A DNA stretch of 64,000 nucleotides from Haloechinothrix alba (GTDB lineage: Bacteria; Actinomycetota; Actinomycetes; Mycobacteriales; Pseudonocardiaceae). Below, one piece after another: positions 37,963-45,939 of this stretch; position 1 is the first letter of the stretch, and each line of letters starts with the position of its first letter. The stretch covers positions 124,001 through 188,000 of the forward strand of contig NZ_FZNW01000001.1 in NCBI RefSeq assembly GCF_900188115.1. Direction: 5' to 3'. Under the pieces are notes generated by a model. It ran no database searches and was not told the DNA's origin. It worked only from the letters and a program-made list of their open reading frames with translations. Position numbers and translations under genes: made by a program.

Positions 37963-38454
37963 CTACCGGGTTGCCGGCGCCCGCTCGGTAGCGCGGTTGC
38001 GATCGAGGAGCAGGCCCAGGACGGCGCCGTAGATCAGGTGCAGCAGCAGTGTCGCCGCCGCGATCTTGACCGTGACGGCGGTGCCGAACGCCCCCCAGCC
38101 CACGTAGGGCAGCCACGCGAGGCCCATCAGCGCCCACAGCCCGGCACCGTAGCCGAGAGCCTTGCCCAGGGTGACTCGCCGCAGCGTCCCGGCAAGGACG
38201 GCGCCCGCGATCGCGCCGTAGGCGAGGTGCGTCAGGGCCGCCAGCACCATCAATGCCGGTTCGGGCAGTGGCCCCAGCGTGTGCGCGACCAGCGCCGCTG
38301 GAACCGGCTTGGGCATCGGTGACGTCCCGGTGAGCACGGTGGTGAGCAGCACAGCGCTCATCGCCAGCGTGGCCACCGCGCCCGCTCCGGCGCCCGCGGC
38401 CAGCCGCTGGGGTCCCGGAAGAGCCGGTGCCGAGCTGTCCTGCCCGTCCGTCAT
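37963..38454 (-). CDS. DUF6789-like four-helix membrane protein
   Basis: Protein of 163 residues with four hydrophobic segments (GAVATLAMSAVLLTTVL, ALMVLAALTHLAYGAIAGAV, ALGYGAGLWALMGLAWLPYV, IAAATLLLHLIYGAVLGLLL). Gly-rich helices and conserved His residues (LTHLAYG, LLHLIYG) resemble the DUF6789/YagU-like group. It is divergent from an arsR-type gene and shares two palindromic operators with it, so it probably belongs to that regulon. ATG 38454 has GGAGG 5 nt upstream. Confidence 0.7.
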   Translation of the reverse strand: MTDGQDSSAPALPGPQRLAAGAGAGAVATLAMSAVLLTTVLTGTSPMPKPVPAALVAHTLGPLPEPALMVLAALTHLAYGAIAGAVLAGTLRRVTLGKALGYGAGLWALMGLAWLPYVGWGAFGTAVTVKIAAATLLLHLIYGAVLGLLLDRNRATERAPATR

Positions 38455-38470
38455 CACAACCTCCAGTAAT

Positions 38471-38516
38471 ATTCGGAGTAACGAATGAGTGTGTGATATT
38501 ATTCGCCCAAGCGAAT
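38471..38516. promoter_or_regulatory. Two ArsR-type palindromic operators
   Basis: ATTCGGAGTAACGAAT (38471-38486) and ATTCGCCCAAGCGAAT (38501-38516) have the same ATTCG...CGAAT arms, equal length (16 bp) and start-to-start spacing of 30 bp. They fill the 89-bp space between the divergent DUF6789 and arsR genes. The form matches ArsR/SmtB operators. Confidence 0.85.
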
Positions 38517-38543
38517 GGATGCAATCCGAGGAGGCGTGCCGCG

Positions 38544-38960
38544 ATGAGCGTGGATACCGTCGGCGAGGCGGGTGACTCCGCGACACAGCTCGATGACCTG
38601 GACGAGGACCTGCGGGTGCAGGTGGTGACCAAGGCCGCGGCGGCGCTCGCCGATCCGGTCCGGCTGCGGATCCTGTGGCTGCTCCGCGAGAAGGGCGAGC
38701 TGACCGTGGGCTCGCTGACCGAGGCGGTGCCGGTGAGCCAGCCCCGCGTCTCGGTGCACCTGCGTTGCCTGACCGACTGCGGCTACACCGAGGTCCGCCG
38801 CGAGGGCCGCCGCTCGTTCTACCGGCTGGCGACGCCGGAGATCGGTGGCCTGCTCGACCGGCTGACCGCGCATGCGGCGGGTTCGGTCGACGGGCTTCTG
38901 GCATGCCTGGCCTGTACGCCCGACGGAGAGCCAACTACCGACGGGGCAGGTTGCTGCTGA
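38544..38960 (+). CDS. ArsR/SmtB-family metalloregulator
   Basis: Winged-helix repressor of 138 residues. The core is AALADPVRLRILWLLREKGE, then VGSLTEAVPVSQPRVSVHLR and RCLTDCGYTEVRREGRRSFY. Cysteines in CLTDC and in the tail LACLACTPDG ... GAGCC could form a thiol metal site such as those sensing arsenite, cadmium or mercury. ATG 38544 has GAGGAGG 9 nt upstream. Two likely operators lie just before it, so it should repress itself and the divergent gene. Confidence 0.9.
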   Translation: MSVDTVGEAGDSATQLDDLDEDLRVQVVTKAAAALADPVRLRILWLLREKGELTVGSLTEAVPVSQPRVSVHLRCLTDCGYTEVRREGRRSFYRLATPEIGGLLDRLTAHAAGSVDGLLACLACTPDGEPTTDGAGCC

Positions 38961-39018
38961 CCACCCCGTCACCCACGACCGCCACGCACCAATCCACCGT
39001 GTCAGGGAAGTGACTACC

Positions 39019-39360
39019 GTGCCCGATCCCGAACCGCCGACCAGCTCCGCTGACACGGGTCACGTGCAACCCGGCTCCGCGGGGTCGAGCGGTGGCTGGT
39101 GGGCCGGGGCGATCGCCTTCCTGGCGGTAGCCTGCTGCGCAGTTCCGGTGCTGCTGTCCGGCGGTGTGCTCGGCGGGATCGCCGGGTTCGGCATGGGTGG
39201 CGTCGCGGGGACCGTGGCGCTCGTCGTGGCCGTGGCGATCCTCTCCGTCGCCGGGGTCGTGCTCGCCCGTCGTCGACGGGCCGGCGCGGGTTGCCGGCTG
39301 CCCGATGCCGGCATGCGCGGTGACGGGCAGGCGGGTCCCATCGACGATCACCGCACCTGA
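39019..39360 (+). CDS. Small two-helix membrane protein, mercury-transporter-like
   Basis: Protein of 113 residues. Helix 1 carries an adjacent Cys pair (AIAFLAVACCAVPVLLSG), the arrangement used by MerT/MerC-type transporters to pass Hg(II). Helix 2 follows after a Gly-rich turn (TVALVVAVAILSVAGVVLAR). A third Cys lies in the tail (GAGCRLP). Similarity is topological, so metal transport is an inference supported by the arsR gene 58 bp upstream on the same strand. The start is GTG 39019 or 39010. Confidence 0.6.
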   Translation: MPDPEPPTSSADTGHVQPGSAGSSGGWWAGAIAFLAVACCAVPVLLSGGVLGGIAGFGMGGVAGTVALVVAVAILSVAGVVLARRRRAGAGCRLPDAGMRGDGQAGPIDDHRT

Positions 39361-39469
39361 GGAGTCCGGTACCGAATGCGGACCGCGATGCGCGTCGGCT
39401 CCGAAACCGGGCTCCCGTCGACTGCCGCCCGCGACGATGCCCGAAAGGCACCGGGAAGGGATGGTGAGC

Positions 39470-39724
39470 ATGAACGAGATAGAGATCGAGTACTGCGAGC
39501 CGTGCGGCCTGCTGCCCGCGGCGGAGAAGACCGGGCATGCGCTGCTGACGACGCACGCCGACCGCATCCACGGCCTGCGGTTCACCCCAGGACACGGCGG
39601 GGTGTTCCGCGTCGACGTTGACGGTGAAACGGTCTTCGACAAGGCCTCCGACGAGGACTTCGACGTGGACGTCATCGTGGCGCGCGTCGGTGCACGGCTG
39701 TCACCGCCGACCATCCAACTCTGA
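39470..39724 (+). CDS. SelT/SelW/SelH (Rdx-type) thioredoxin-like protein
   Basis: Protein of 84 residues with the family start EIEYCEPCGLLPAAEKTG, where C-x-x-C is the redox pair (Cys in place of selenocysteine). HGLRFTPGHGGVFRVDVDGE is the usual second half. It belongs to the small Rdx family often linked to metal or redox stress. It is the third gene of arsR - Cys-pair membrane protein - Rdx, a plausible thiol/metal unit. ATG 39470 was chosen on ribosome-site spacing. Confidence 0.82.
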   Translation: MNEIEIEYCEPCGLLPAAEKTGHALLTTHADRIHGLRFTPGHGGVFRVDVDGETVFDKASDEDFDVDVIVARVGARLSPPTIQL

Positions 39725-39783
39725 CGCGTGTCGTTGCGACGCTTCACCGTGTCATTAGGTCGCGTGCCGTACGCTACCGCACA

Positions 39784-40338
39784 ATGACTACAGATAGCGC
39801 GACGAACGCGACCTCTCCCGGGAACGACTCCGAGGGCGAGCCGGAAGACGCTCCGGCCACGGACCAGGTCCAGGAGTCGTCCTCCGAGGCGAGTACGGGT
39901 GAATCGGCAGCCACAGGAACGGGATCCGCGGGCGGCTTCGCTGCCGGGGCCGGCGCCGTCATCAGCGCAGGGCTCGGCCTGGCCTCGCTTACGGGAACCT
40001 CGCTCGGCGAGATGCTGAAAACGCGCAAGGAGATCATCGGCCAGATCGAGTCCGGCACCGGCGGTGGCGGTGACCAGATCGAGGCGTTCTACGGTGCGCC
40101 GTGGGACGTCGCGGCGCTCATCAACGGCATCACCGGTCTGATCGCCGTCGTACTCGGCGGCGTGCTGCTGGCAGCGCTGGCCCGCCGTGCCGACGCGCAC
40201 ACGTGGGTGAAGGCGGTGGCGCTTGGCGGTGCGGTCCTCGGTGTGATCGGGCTGCTCGTCGCAGGCGGCATGTACTTCGATCTCTTCGCCAGCGCGCCGG
40301 AGCTTCCCCAGCAACCCGCTCCCGGAATGGGCGGCTGA
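39784..40338 (+). CDS. Conserved membrane protein of unknown function
   Basis: Protein of 184 residues. An acidic Ser/Thr-rich N-terminus of about 60 residues precedes a Gly/Ala segment (GGFAAGAGAVISAGLGLASL). Two clear helices follow (DVAALINGITGLIAVVLGGV and VKAVALGGAVLGVIGLLVAG). No family recognised. It stands alone, with a strong hairpin after its stop. Confidence 0.8.
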   Translation: MTTDSATNATSPGNDSEGEPEDAPATDQVQESSSEASTGESAATGTGSAGGFAAGAGAVISAGLGLASLTGTSLGEMLKTRKEIIGQIESGTGGGGDQIEAFYGAPWDVAALINGITGLIAVVLGGVLLAALARRADAHTWVKAVALGGAVLGVIGLLVAGGMYFDLFASAPELPQQPAPGMGG

Positions 40339-40352
40339 CGCACGTGCGGTAA

Positions 40353-40388
40353 GCGTGCTGCCCCTTCGGGACCGAAGGGGCAGCACGC
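40353..40388. terminator. Hairpin after the membrane protein gene
   Basis: Perfect 17-nt inverted arms (40353-40369 with 40372-40388, GCGTGCTGCCCCTTCGG) with almost no loop. The innermost pairs would open to form a TTCG-like tetraloop. It starts 15 bp after the stop. Confidence 0.8.
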
Positions 40389-40508
40389 CACGGGCAGGTC
40401 CGGGGAGTACAACCCGGTGGCGGCACGGCCCGCCTCCGGCAAGTCCGGCTGTCCGCGGCTCCACACCGGATGCTCGACCTGTGTTATACAGGCGTCTAGT
40501 GTGGTGCC

Positions 40509-42008
40509 ATGAGTGAGCTGGAGCACGTCGACGTCCTGGTTGTCGGTGCCGGACTCTCGGGGATCGGCGCCGCCTGTCACCTGCGTACCACTTTCGGCGA
40601 CAAGACTGTCGCGATCCTCGAGGCCCGCGACGACATCGGCGGTACATGGGACCTCTTCCGTTACCCCGGTATCCGGTCCGACTCCGACATGTTCACCCTC
40701 GGCTACCGCTTCAGGCCGTGGCGCGAGCGGGAAGCGATCGCTGACGGGCCCGCGATCCTGAACTACGTACGGGAGACCGCGCACGAGTACGGTGTGTACG
40801 ACGCGATCCGCTTCAACCACCGCGTCGTGCGCGCCGAGTGGTCGAGCGCGGACGCGCGCTGGACCGTCACTGCCGAGCGCACCGACACGGCCGAAACAGT
40901 CCGGCTCACCTGCGACTTCCTGTTCTCGTGCAGCGGCTACTACCGCTACGACGAGGGGTACACGCCCGACTTTCCCGGCACCGAACGCTTCTCGGGGCGC
41001 ATTGTGCACCCGCAGCACTGGCCCGAGGACCTCGACTACGCGGGCAAGCGCGTGGTGGTGATCGGGAGCGGAGCGACCGCGGTGACGCTGGTACCGGCGA
41101 TGGCTCCGGACGCGGCGCACGTCACGATGCTGCAGCGGTCACCGAGCTACATCATCACGATTCCCGGGCAGGACGCCATCGCGACCGGCCTGCGCAAGGC
41201 GCTTCCGGACCGGGCAGCCTACATGCTCACGCGATGGAAGAACGTGCTCCTCCAGATCGCGATATTCCAGCTCAGCCGCAGGCGCCCGGCCATGGTCAGG
41301 GCATTGCTGAAGAAGTTGGTGCGGAAGCAGCTCCCGAGGGACTACGACGTCGAGACCCATTTCAACCCCGACTACAACCCGTGGGACCAGCGCCTGTGCC
41401 TGGTACCGGACGGGGATCTGTTCAAGACGATCAGCGAGGGTGCGGCCTACGTGGTTACCGACCACATCGACACCTTCGACGAGTCGGGTATCCGTCTCAC
41501 CTCGGGCCGGCACGTGGCTGCCGACGTCATCGTCACCGCCACCGGCCTGAACCTGCTCGCCTTCGGTGGCATGGAACTGGTCGTGGACGGGCGTGAGATC
41601 AACTTGCCGGAGACCATGGCGTACAAGGGCGTCATGCTCACGGGCGTACCGAATTTCGCCTACGTGATCGGCTACACGAACGCGTCGTGGACGCTCAAGG
41701 CCGATCTGGCGTGCGAGTACCTGTGCCGGCTCCTGGCGCATATGGACACTCACGGCTACGACAGCTGTGTCGTGGAACGGGACCCGACCGTGGCTGAGGA
41801 GCCGTTCCTCGACCTGTCCTCCGGGTACGTGCGGCGTGCCCTCGACAGGTTGCCTGCGCAGGGGGACCGCCTGCCGTGGAAGCTGCGCCAGAATTATCTC
41901 CGCGATGTCGTGGACCTGCGGCACGGGAAGCTGTACGACGACGCGATGACGTTCTCCACCACGCGCACGAGCTCCGCGGCCACCGGTGCCGCGGGCCGTG
42001 ATCGGTGA
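40509..42008 (+). CDS. ethA: EthA-like Baeyer-Villiger flavin monooxygenase
   Basis: FAD- and NADPH-dependent monooxygenase of 499 residues. The FAD site is VVGAGLSGIGAACHL, then GGTWDLFRYPGIRSDSDMFT. The Baeyer-Villiger fingerprint F-x-G-x3-H-x3-W appears as FSGRIVHPQHWPEDLDYAGK. The NADPH site is VVIGSGATAVTLVPAMA. Similarity to M. tuberculosis EthA runs the whole length from memory (YNPWDQRLCLVPDGDLF, GYTNASWTLKADL). EthA oxidises ketones and activates ethionamide-type thioamides. Unlike in M. tuberculosis no divergent ethR is present; a TetR gene follows on the same strand. Confidence 0.92.
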   Translation: MSELEHVDVLVVGAGLSGIGAACHLRTTFGDKTVAILEARDDIGGTWDLFRYPGIRSDSDMFTLGYRFRPWREREAIADGPAILNYVRETAHEYGVYDAIRFNHRVVRAEWSSADARWTVTAERTDTAETVRLTCDFLFSCSGYYRYDEGYTPDFPGTERFSGRIVHPQHWPEDLDYAGKRVVVIGSGATAVTLVPAMAPDAAHVTMLQRSPSYIITIPGQDAIATGLRKALPDRAAYMLTRWKNVLLQIAIFQLSRRRPAMVRALLKKLVRKQLPRDYDVETHFNPDYNPWDQRLCLVPDGDLFKTISEGAAYVVTDHIDTFDESGIRLTSGRHVAADVIVTATGLNLLAFGGMELVVDGREINLPETMAYKGVMLTGVPNFAYVIGYTNASWTLKADLACEYLCRLLAHMDTHGYDSCVVERDPTVAEEPFLDLSSGYVRRALDRLPAQGDRLPWKLRQNYLRDVVDLRHGKLYDDAMTFSTTRTSSAATGAAGRDR

Positions 42009-42179
42009 TGCGACCGCCGCCCGGATCGGGGGATCCGGATCACGTTTCACGTTGAACACGTGTCCCGTGGACGAGCGGTTATGCCTTCGGGTGATCCGGT
42101 CGTGGCACCTTCTCGCTCCACCGGGGTTGACCGGACTCACCTCGACAGAGAGCTGGGTCCCGCGCTCATGCCTGCCGCG

Positions 42180-42302
42180 GACCCGCTGTGCCGGCCCGGC
42201 TGCACGGTGGCCGCGGTCGCGAGGCGAGCCGGTTACGGTACCGCCTCGGCCCTCACGGCGGCCGTCGAGTGCGAGCGCGGTATCAGCCGCCCCGCGAGCA
42301 TC
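42180..42302 (+). pseudogene. Relic of an AraC-family regulator C-terminus
   Basis: One frame reads CTVAAVARRAGYGTASALTA, then AVECERGISRPAS. This is the second half of an AraC DNA-binding domain (typically WTVASLARRVGYGSAFALSAAFKRERGISP). The first helix-turn-helix and the ligand domain are absent. It lies between ethA and the TetR gene, so the local regulators may have been replaced. Confidence 0.6.
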
Positions 42303-42389
42303 GTGCGCCGGCCGGGCGCCCTCATGGGGCCGGGCTCGCCGTCGGTCGCGCGGCTGACGGGACATTCGCGGGATGCGTAGTCTGGAACG

Positions 42390-43109
42390 GTGCCTGAACA
42401 GCCGAGAAGCAGCGCGACGACGGATGGCCGGGTGGCCCGCTGGGCCGGCCAGCGCTGCAGGCGGCGCGCCGAGATCGTGGACGCGGCCATCGCCGCGATC
42501 GGCGCGCACGGACCCGGCGTATCCATCGACCAGATCGCGGGTCAGGCCGGCATCGCACGCCCTCGCCTGTACCGGCACTTCGACGATGTCGAGGACCTCC
42601 GTCGCGCGGTCGCGCGGCGCGCGGGCAGGGAGCTTTTCGACGCCGTGACACCCGTGTTGAGTAACCCGGTTGGTACACCGTGGAGTCTCATCGAGTGCTC
42701 GGTCGAGATGTTTGTCACATGGCTGGATGGGAACGCCGATCTGTATCGCTATGTGAAACGGCGCACAGGCTCGAGTAAGAGCGAAGCCGAGGACGTGGTC
42801 ACCGACATCCGCGGGAAGCTCGCCCGGTGGATCGGGAGAATCCTCGCGGACTTCTTCGTGGTGTTCGAATTGGACACGCGAACGGCCGACTCGGTAGCGT
42901 TCGGCCTGGTCGGCTTGGTCGAGTCGGCGACAAACCGGTGGGTGAGCGAGCCGGCCGAGTTGACGCGGGACGAATTCGTCGCGGCTGTCGCACGATGTGT
43001 CTGGGGGGTCATCGAGCACACCCTGCAGGGCGGCGGAGTCCGGTTGGCCCCGCACGAGTCCCTTCCGCCGTTACCTCTGAATGAACCAAATGGGGTGAAT
43101 GGTATGTGA
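42390..43109 (+). CDS. TetR-family transcriptional regulator
   Basis: Protein of 239 residues. The DNA-binding part is RRAEIVDAAIAAIGAHGPGV, then SIDQIAGQAGIARPRLYRHF near residues 45-70. The C-terminal ligand domain is typical in size but not assignable. GTG start. It may control ethA upstream or a gene elsewhere. A palindrome GGTAC-N6-GTACC lies 29 bp after its stop, before the next small gene. Confidence 0.88.
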   Translation: MPEQPRSSATTDGRVARWAGQRCRRRAEIVDAAIAAIGAHGPGVSIDQIAGQAGIARPRLYRHFDDVEDLRRAVARRAGRELFDAVTPVLSNPVGTPWSLIECSVEMFVTWLDGNADLYRYVKRRTGSSKSEAEDVVTDIRGKLARWIGRILADFFVVFELDTRTADSVAFGLVGLVESATNRWVSEPAELTRDEFVAAVARCVWGVIEHTLQGGGVRLAPHESLPPLPLNEPNGVNGM

Positions 43110-43137
43110 TCCAGGACACACTGCTGCAACGATGTGT

Positions 43138-43153
43138 GGTACACTGATGTACC
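43138..43153. promoter_or_regulatory. Palindrome, possible TetR operator
   Basis: GGTACACTGATGTACC has 5-bp perfect arms around a 6-nt centre. It lies between the TetR gene and the small acidic gene at 43292, in a promoter-like position. Confidence 0.4.
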
Positions 43154-43291
43154 CGTTACTCTGAAGTAGCGACAGTGACGAGGGGTTGCGCAGGGGAGTC
43201 GGATCGGTCGTTGGAGTGGATGCCCCATCGCCCGATCGTCATGCGACCCTGGAGGTGCTTGTCGCGTGAGGAAGAAGGGCACGGGTAACCA

Positions 43292-43492
43292 TTGCCTGAG
43301 ACAACCGAGTACCGCGAGTGGCTGGACGAGACCGAGCAGGAGGCCTACGAGCTGATCGCTCGCCGTTACGACGAGGGGCGTGCGGCCTTGGACACGCGGA
43401 CTACAGAGGGCCTGGCCGAGCAGATCGAGGCCGAGTCCGAGAACGGCTCCGCGGAAGAAGCGGAGCAGGAGACCGACGGCGGTACAGCCTAG
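43292..43492 (+). CDS. Small acidic protein of unknown function
   Basis: Protein of 66 residues, strongly acidic: EYREWLDETEQEAYELIARR, then YDEGRAALDTRTTEGLAEQI, then a Glu-rich tail. It is probably a single helix pair. The start is TTG 43292 because an in-frame stop lies two codons before it and GGAAGAAGG lies upstream. No family recognised, but third positions are coding-like. Confidence 0.6.
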   Translation: MPETTEYREWLDETEQEAYELIARRYDEGRAALDTRTTEGLAEQIEAESENGSAEEAEQETDGGTA

Positions 43493-43507
43493 CGTGCCGC
43501 CGAACCG

Positions 43508-43710
43508 GTGAGCAGGGACGAGGACGCCGCTGAGCGGTCGGGCGGTACCGGGCGCCTGCTGCGGTCGTCGCCGGGCTCCTCGTGGGTGCGCTCACGTTCG
43601 TGGCGATTCCGGACGAGGAGATCGCGGGGCAGGCCGCACCCGCGACCGCGGCCGGCGTGCGATGGCCGCGCTGCACCCTCTCGGCGAGGATGACTGACCG
43701 CCCTGCGTGA
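43508..43710 (+). pseudogene. Possible frameshifted small membrane protein
   Basis: A GTG at 43508 starts SRDEDAAERS. In the adjacent frame from about 43535 a hydrophobic helix (APAAVVAGLLVGALTFVAIP) and IAGQAAPATAAG follow to a stop at 43708. Third positions in each half favour G or C. A single-base shift would join them into a one-helix protein of about 65 residues. Sequencing error is also possible. Confidence 0.35.
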
Positions 43711-43728
43711 GGGCTACGCTGGACGGTG

Positions 43729-43938
43729 ATGAACGCACCCATCATCTGCTCCGCGAAGGGCTGCACCAGTAGCGGCGCCTACGCCGTGATCTGGAACAAC
43801 CCCAAGATCCACGATCCCGAACGGGAGAAGACGTGGATAGCCTGCGAGGAGCACCGCGAGTGGCTCGCGCACTTCCTGGACAGGCGCGGGTTCCTACGCC
43901 GCGTCGACAACCTGGCCGACACAGCAGGCAGCGAGTGA
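43729..43938 (+). CDS. Small conserved Cys-containing protein
   Basis: Protein of 69 residues: IICSAKGCTSSGAYAVIWNN, then REKTWIACEEHREWLAHFLD and RRGFLRRV. The spacing C-x4-C ... C-x2-H suggests one zinc site. Short proteins of this pattern are widespread in actinobacteria and sometimes carry the label acetone carboxylase, which is unsupported. ATG 43729 was chosen over the preceding GTG. Confidence 0.75.
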   Translation: MNAPIICSAKGCTSSGAYAVIWNNPKIHDPEREKTWIACEEHREWLAHFLDRRGFLRRVDNLADTAGSE

Positions 43939-43989
43939 GCCGAAGGACTCCTCCGGTGTCTCACACGTACCGAGGGATCCCTTCGGCTC
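43937..43989. terminator. Convergent hairpin related to the one at 6854
   Basis: Arms GAGCCGAAGG (43937-43946) and CCTTCGGCTC (43980-43989) pair perfectly. Flanking AGCGAG/CTCGCT extend the stem. The interior shares GGACTCCT and GTACCGA with the element at 6854-6922. It separates two convergent genes. Confidence 0.7.
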
Positions 43990-43997
43990 GCCCCTCG

Positions 43998-44822
43998 CTA
44001 GACGAGCGCGAGCTGTCGTGACTGCGCTACGAGCACGCCTCGCGAGTCCCAGATCTCGAAGTCCTCCTCGTGGAAGCCGTTCAGCAGGTTGCGGGTACTG
44101 GCTCGGCACGCGAGCCAACCGGGTTCCGGGCGCTGGCGCACGTGCAGGGTCAGCTCGACCGTGGAGGACTGCAGCTCGCCCAGCTCCCAGACAGCCGGCG
44201 GCGCGGCATCGACCAGCAGGGGTAGGGCGAGTACGTCGGCAGGGGCCCCGTCTGCGAAGCGCATCCAGAACTCCGCTGTGGGGGTGCCGTCCGTGCGGCC
44301 GTGCCGCCATCCGGGTTGCTCCGCGAACCGCACGTCGACCCGTTCGGCGATCGTCGCCCCGTTGAGGTCCATCCCGCTCGTCGGAGACACGCAGCGTTCC
44401 GGCGCGGGTAGCGCGGGCGGTTGGGAGAGCACCTCCGTGCGGCCGGTTGCCAGTGCCAGGTCGGTGAAGGTGGCGACGGCATGCACGATATCCCGTCCCT
44501 GCTGACGTAGCCTGCTCTCGCCGGTGCTCATACGCGTGCCTTCCCTCAGCATCTCGGTGTCCACTTCGGCGTCGGCCACCTGGCCGGGGCGCAGGAAGAA
44601 TCCGGACACGGCGAGCGGATCCGGGTGCGGCGCCGCATCCGCGAGCGCCCGCACGCAGATCGCGAGCAGGTAACCGCCGTTCGGCGTTCCAGGGCGGATG
44701 CACCACCGGCCCGACAGCCACGCGCTGCGTCGCGTACCCCCCACCGGTTCGCTGCGCGTGTCGATGTCGAACACGCCCTCCTCCCGGGCGGCTGTGGTGT
44801 CCGGGTAGCCGAGGTCGGTCAT
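43998..44822 (-). CDS. Acyl-CoA thioesterase, double hotdog (TesB-like)
   Basis: Protein of 274 residues. The N-terminal hotdog has GRWCIRPGTPNGGYLLAICV (the GG-Y helix start) and PDPLAVSGFFLRPGQVADAE. The C-terminal hotdog has TPTAEFWMRFADGAP and ends with IWDSRGVLVAQSRQLALV, the usual last strand. It probably hydrolyses acyl-CoA esters in the cytoplasm. ATG 44822 has GGAGG 9 nt upstream. It is divergent from the XRE regulator across a perfect palindrome. Confidence 0.85.
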   Translation of the reverse strand: MTDLGYPDTTAAREEGVFDIDTRSEPVGGTRRSAWLSGRWCIRPGTPNGGYLLAICVRALADAAPHPDPLAVSGFFLRPGQVADAEVDTEMLREGTRMSTGESRLRQQGRDIVHAVATFTDLALATGRTEVLSQPPALPAPERCVSPTSGMDLNGATIAERVDVRFAEQPGWRHGRTDGTPTAEFWMRFADGAPADVLALPLLVDAAPPAVWELGELQSSTVELTLHVRQRPEPGWLACRASTRNLLNGFHEEDFEIWDSRGVLVAQSRQLALV

Positions 44823-44885
44823 GATGCTGTCCTCCACAGGTGTTCGGTTGGCTCTGCTGCGAGCATCGTCCCCGGACGGTCGCTT

Positions 44886-44910
44886 GTCCATTACCTCCGA
44901 GGTAATGGAC
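44886..44910. promoter_or_regulatory. Perfect palindrome in the thioesterase/XRE promoter
   Basis: GTCCATTACC (44886-44895) is the exact complement of GGTAATGGAC (44901-44910) around the 5-nt centre TCCGA. It sits midway in the 119-bp divergent promoter. It is a strong candidate operator for the XRE protein encoded alongside. Confidence 0.85.
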
Positions 44911-44941
44911 CTCAGGAGGTCCCGTTGCGTAGCGTCTCGTC

Positions 44942-45790
44942 ATGGCCGTTGGTGAAGCTCGCGGGGAACGACCGGTGCCTTCGGGTGTAGGGGAGGCGCT
45001 CCGTGGGTGGCGGGCGCGAAGGAGAGCCAGTCAGCTCGATCTGGCACTGCGGACCGGAGTGTCCACAAAGCATATTAGCTTCATCGAGACCGGCCGCTCG
45101 ATTCCCACCGCCGAGATGATCACGCGGCTGGCCGAACAGCTCGACATCCCGCTGAGGGAACGCAACAAGCTGTTGCTCCTCAACGGCCACGCACCGGCGT
45201 ATCCGGAGAGCGAGCTCGACGGCCCCGAGTTGGAGTCCGTTCGCGACGCGATACACCGGGTACTGCGAGGCCACGAACCATACCCGGCCGTACTTGTCGA
45301 TCGAACGTGGAATCTCGTGGATGCCAACGAGAGCATCTCGCTGTTCACAGTGGATGTATCGGATGAGTTGCTGGAATGGCCGGTGAACGTGTTACGGCTG
45401 AGTTTGCATCCGGACGGTATGGCTCCGCGGATCGACAATCTCCCCGAGTGGCGTGCGCATGTTCTCGATCGGCTGCGCCGCCAGATCGATGCCACGGATG
45501 ACGCGGCGCTACGCGAGTTGCTCGACGAGTTGCGGACGTACCCGTGTGTGGCGCGCGCTCCGGATACGTCCGCAATGGACGGCGGAGCGGTCGCGGTTCC
45601 GTTGCGTTACCGATCCGAGCGGGGCCGGTTGACGTTCGTCAGTACGACGACGGTGTTCGGCACGCCGCTGGACGTCACGGTCGCGGAACTGGCTGTGGAA
45701 GCGTTCTTCCCCGCCGACGCGGCGACCACGCGCGCGCTCGCCGGAGGCGCCATCGGCACGGGCGAGCCGGCGTTCGGCGATCCCGTGTAG
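44942..45790 (+). CDS. XRE-family regulator with MmyB-like ligand domain
   Basis: Protein of 282 residues. The helix-turn-helix is GEALRGWRARRRASQLDLAL, then RTGVSTKHISFIETGRSIPT (residues 15-55). The C-terminal domain follows the MmyB pattern: VRDAIHRVLRGHEPYPAVLV, DRTWNLVDAN and RLSLHPDGMAPRIDNL. Such regulators often control a divergent metabolic gene; here that is the thioesterase. ATG 44942. An AGGAGGT 22 nt upstream is too far to serve it well. Confidence 0.9.
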   Translation: MAVGEARGERPVPSGVGEALRGWRARRRASQLDLALRTGVSTKHISFIETGRSIPTAEMITRLAEQLDIPLRERNKLLLLNGHAPAYPESELDGPELESVRDAIHRVLRGHEPYPAVLVDRTWNLVDANESISLFTVDVSDELLEWPVNVLRLSLHPDGMAPRIDNLPEWRAHVLDRLRRQIDATDDAALRELLDELRTYPCVARAPDTSAMDGGAVAVPLRYRSERGRLTFVSTTTVFGTPLDVTVAELAVEAFFPADAATTRALAGGAIGTGEPAFGDPV

Positions 45791-45939
45791 GTCGCGCGCT
45801 GCGAGGGTATAAGGTTCCGGCGTACTTCGTTCGCCGCGGTAATCCCCGCTGCGGCCACGGTCGTGACGGCAGGGGTCCGCACGGACGGGAACGCGACTTT
45901 CGAATCACGAAGACACGTAGCGGAAAGGACTCGGTACAC

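Noticed and set aside
37070-38632. 520-codon minus-strand frame spanning the hydrolase relic and the DUF6789 gene
   Set aside because: The translation is Arg/Gly-rich with no motif and runs out of frame with both recognised coding segments.
42043-42058. parS-like CGTTTCACGTTGAACA downstream of ethA
   Set aside because: The right half-site is altered (TTGAAC for TGAAAC) and the central CACGTG is lost, so ParB binding is doubtful; isolated from the cluster.
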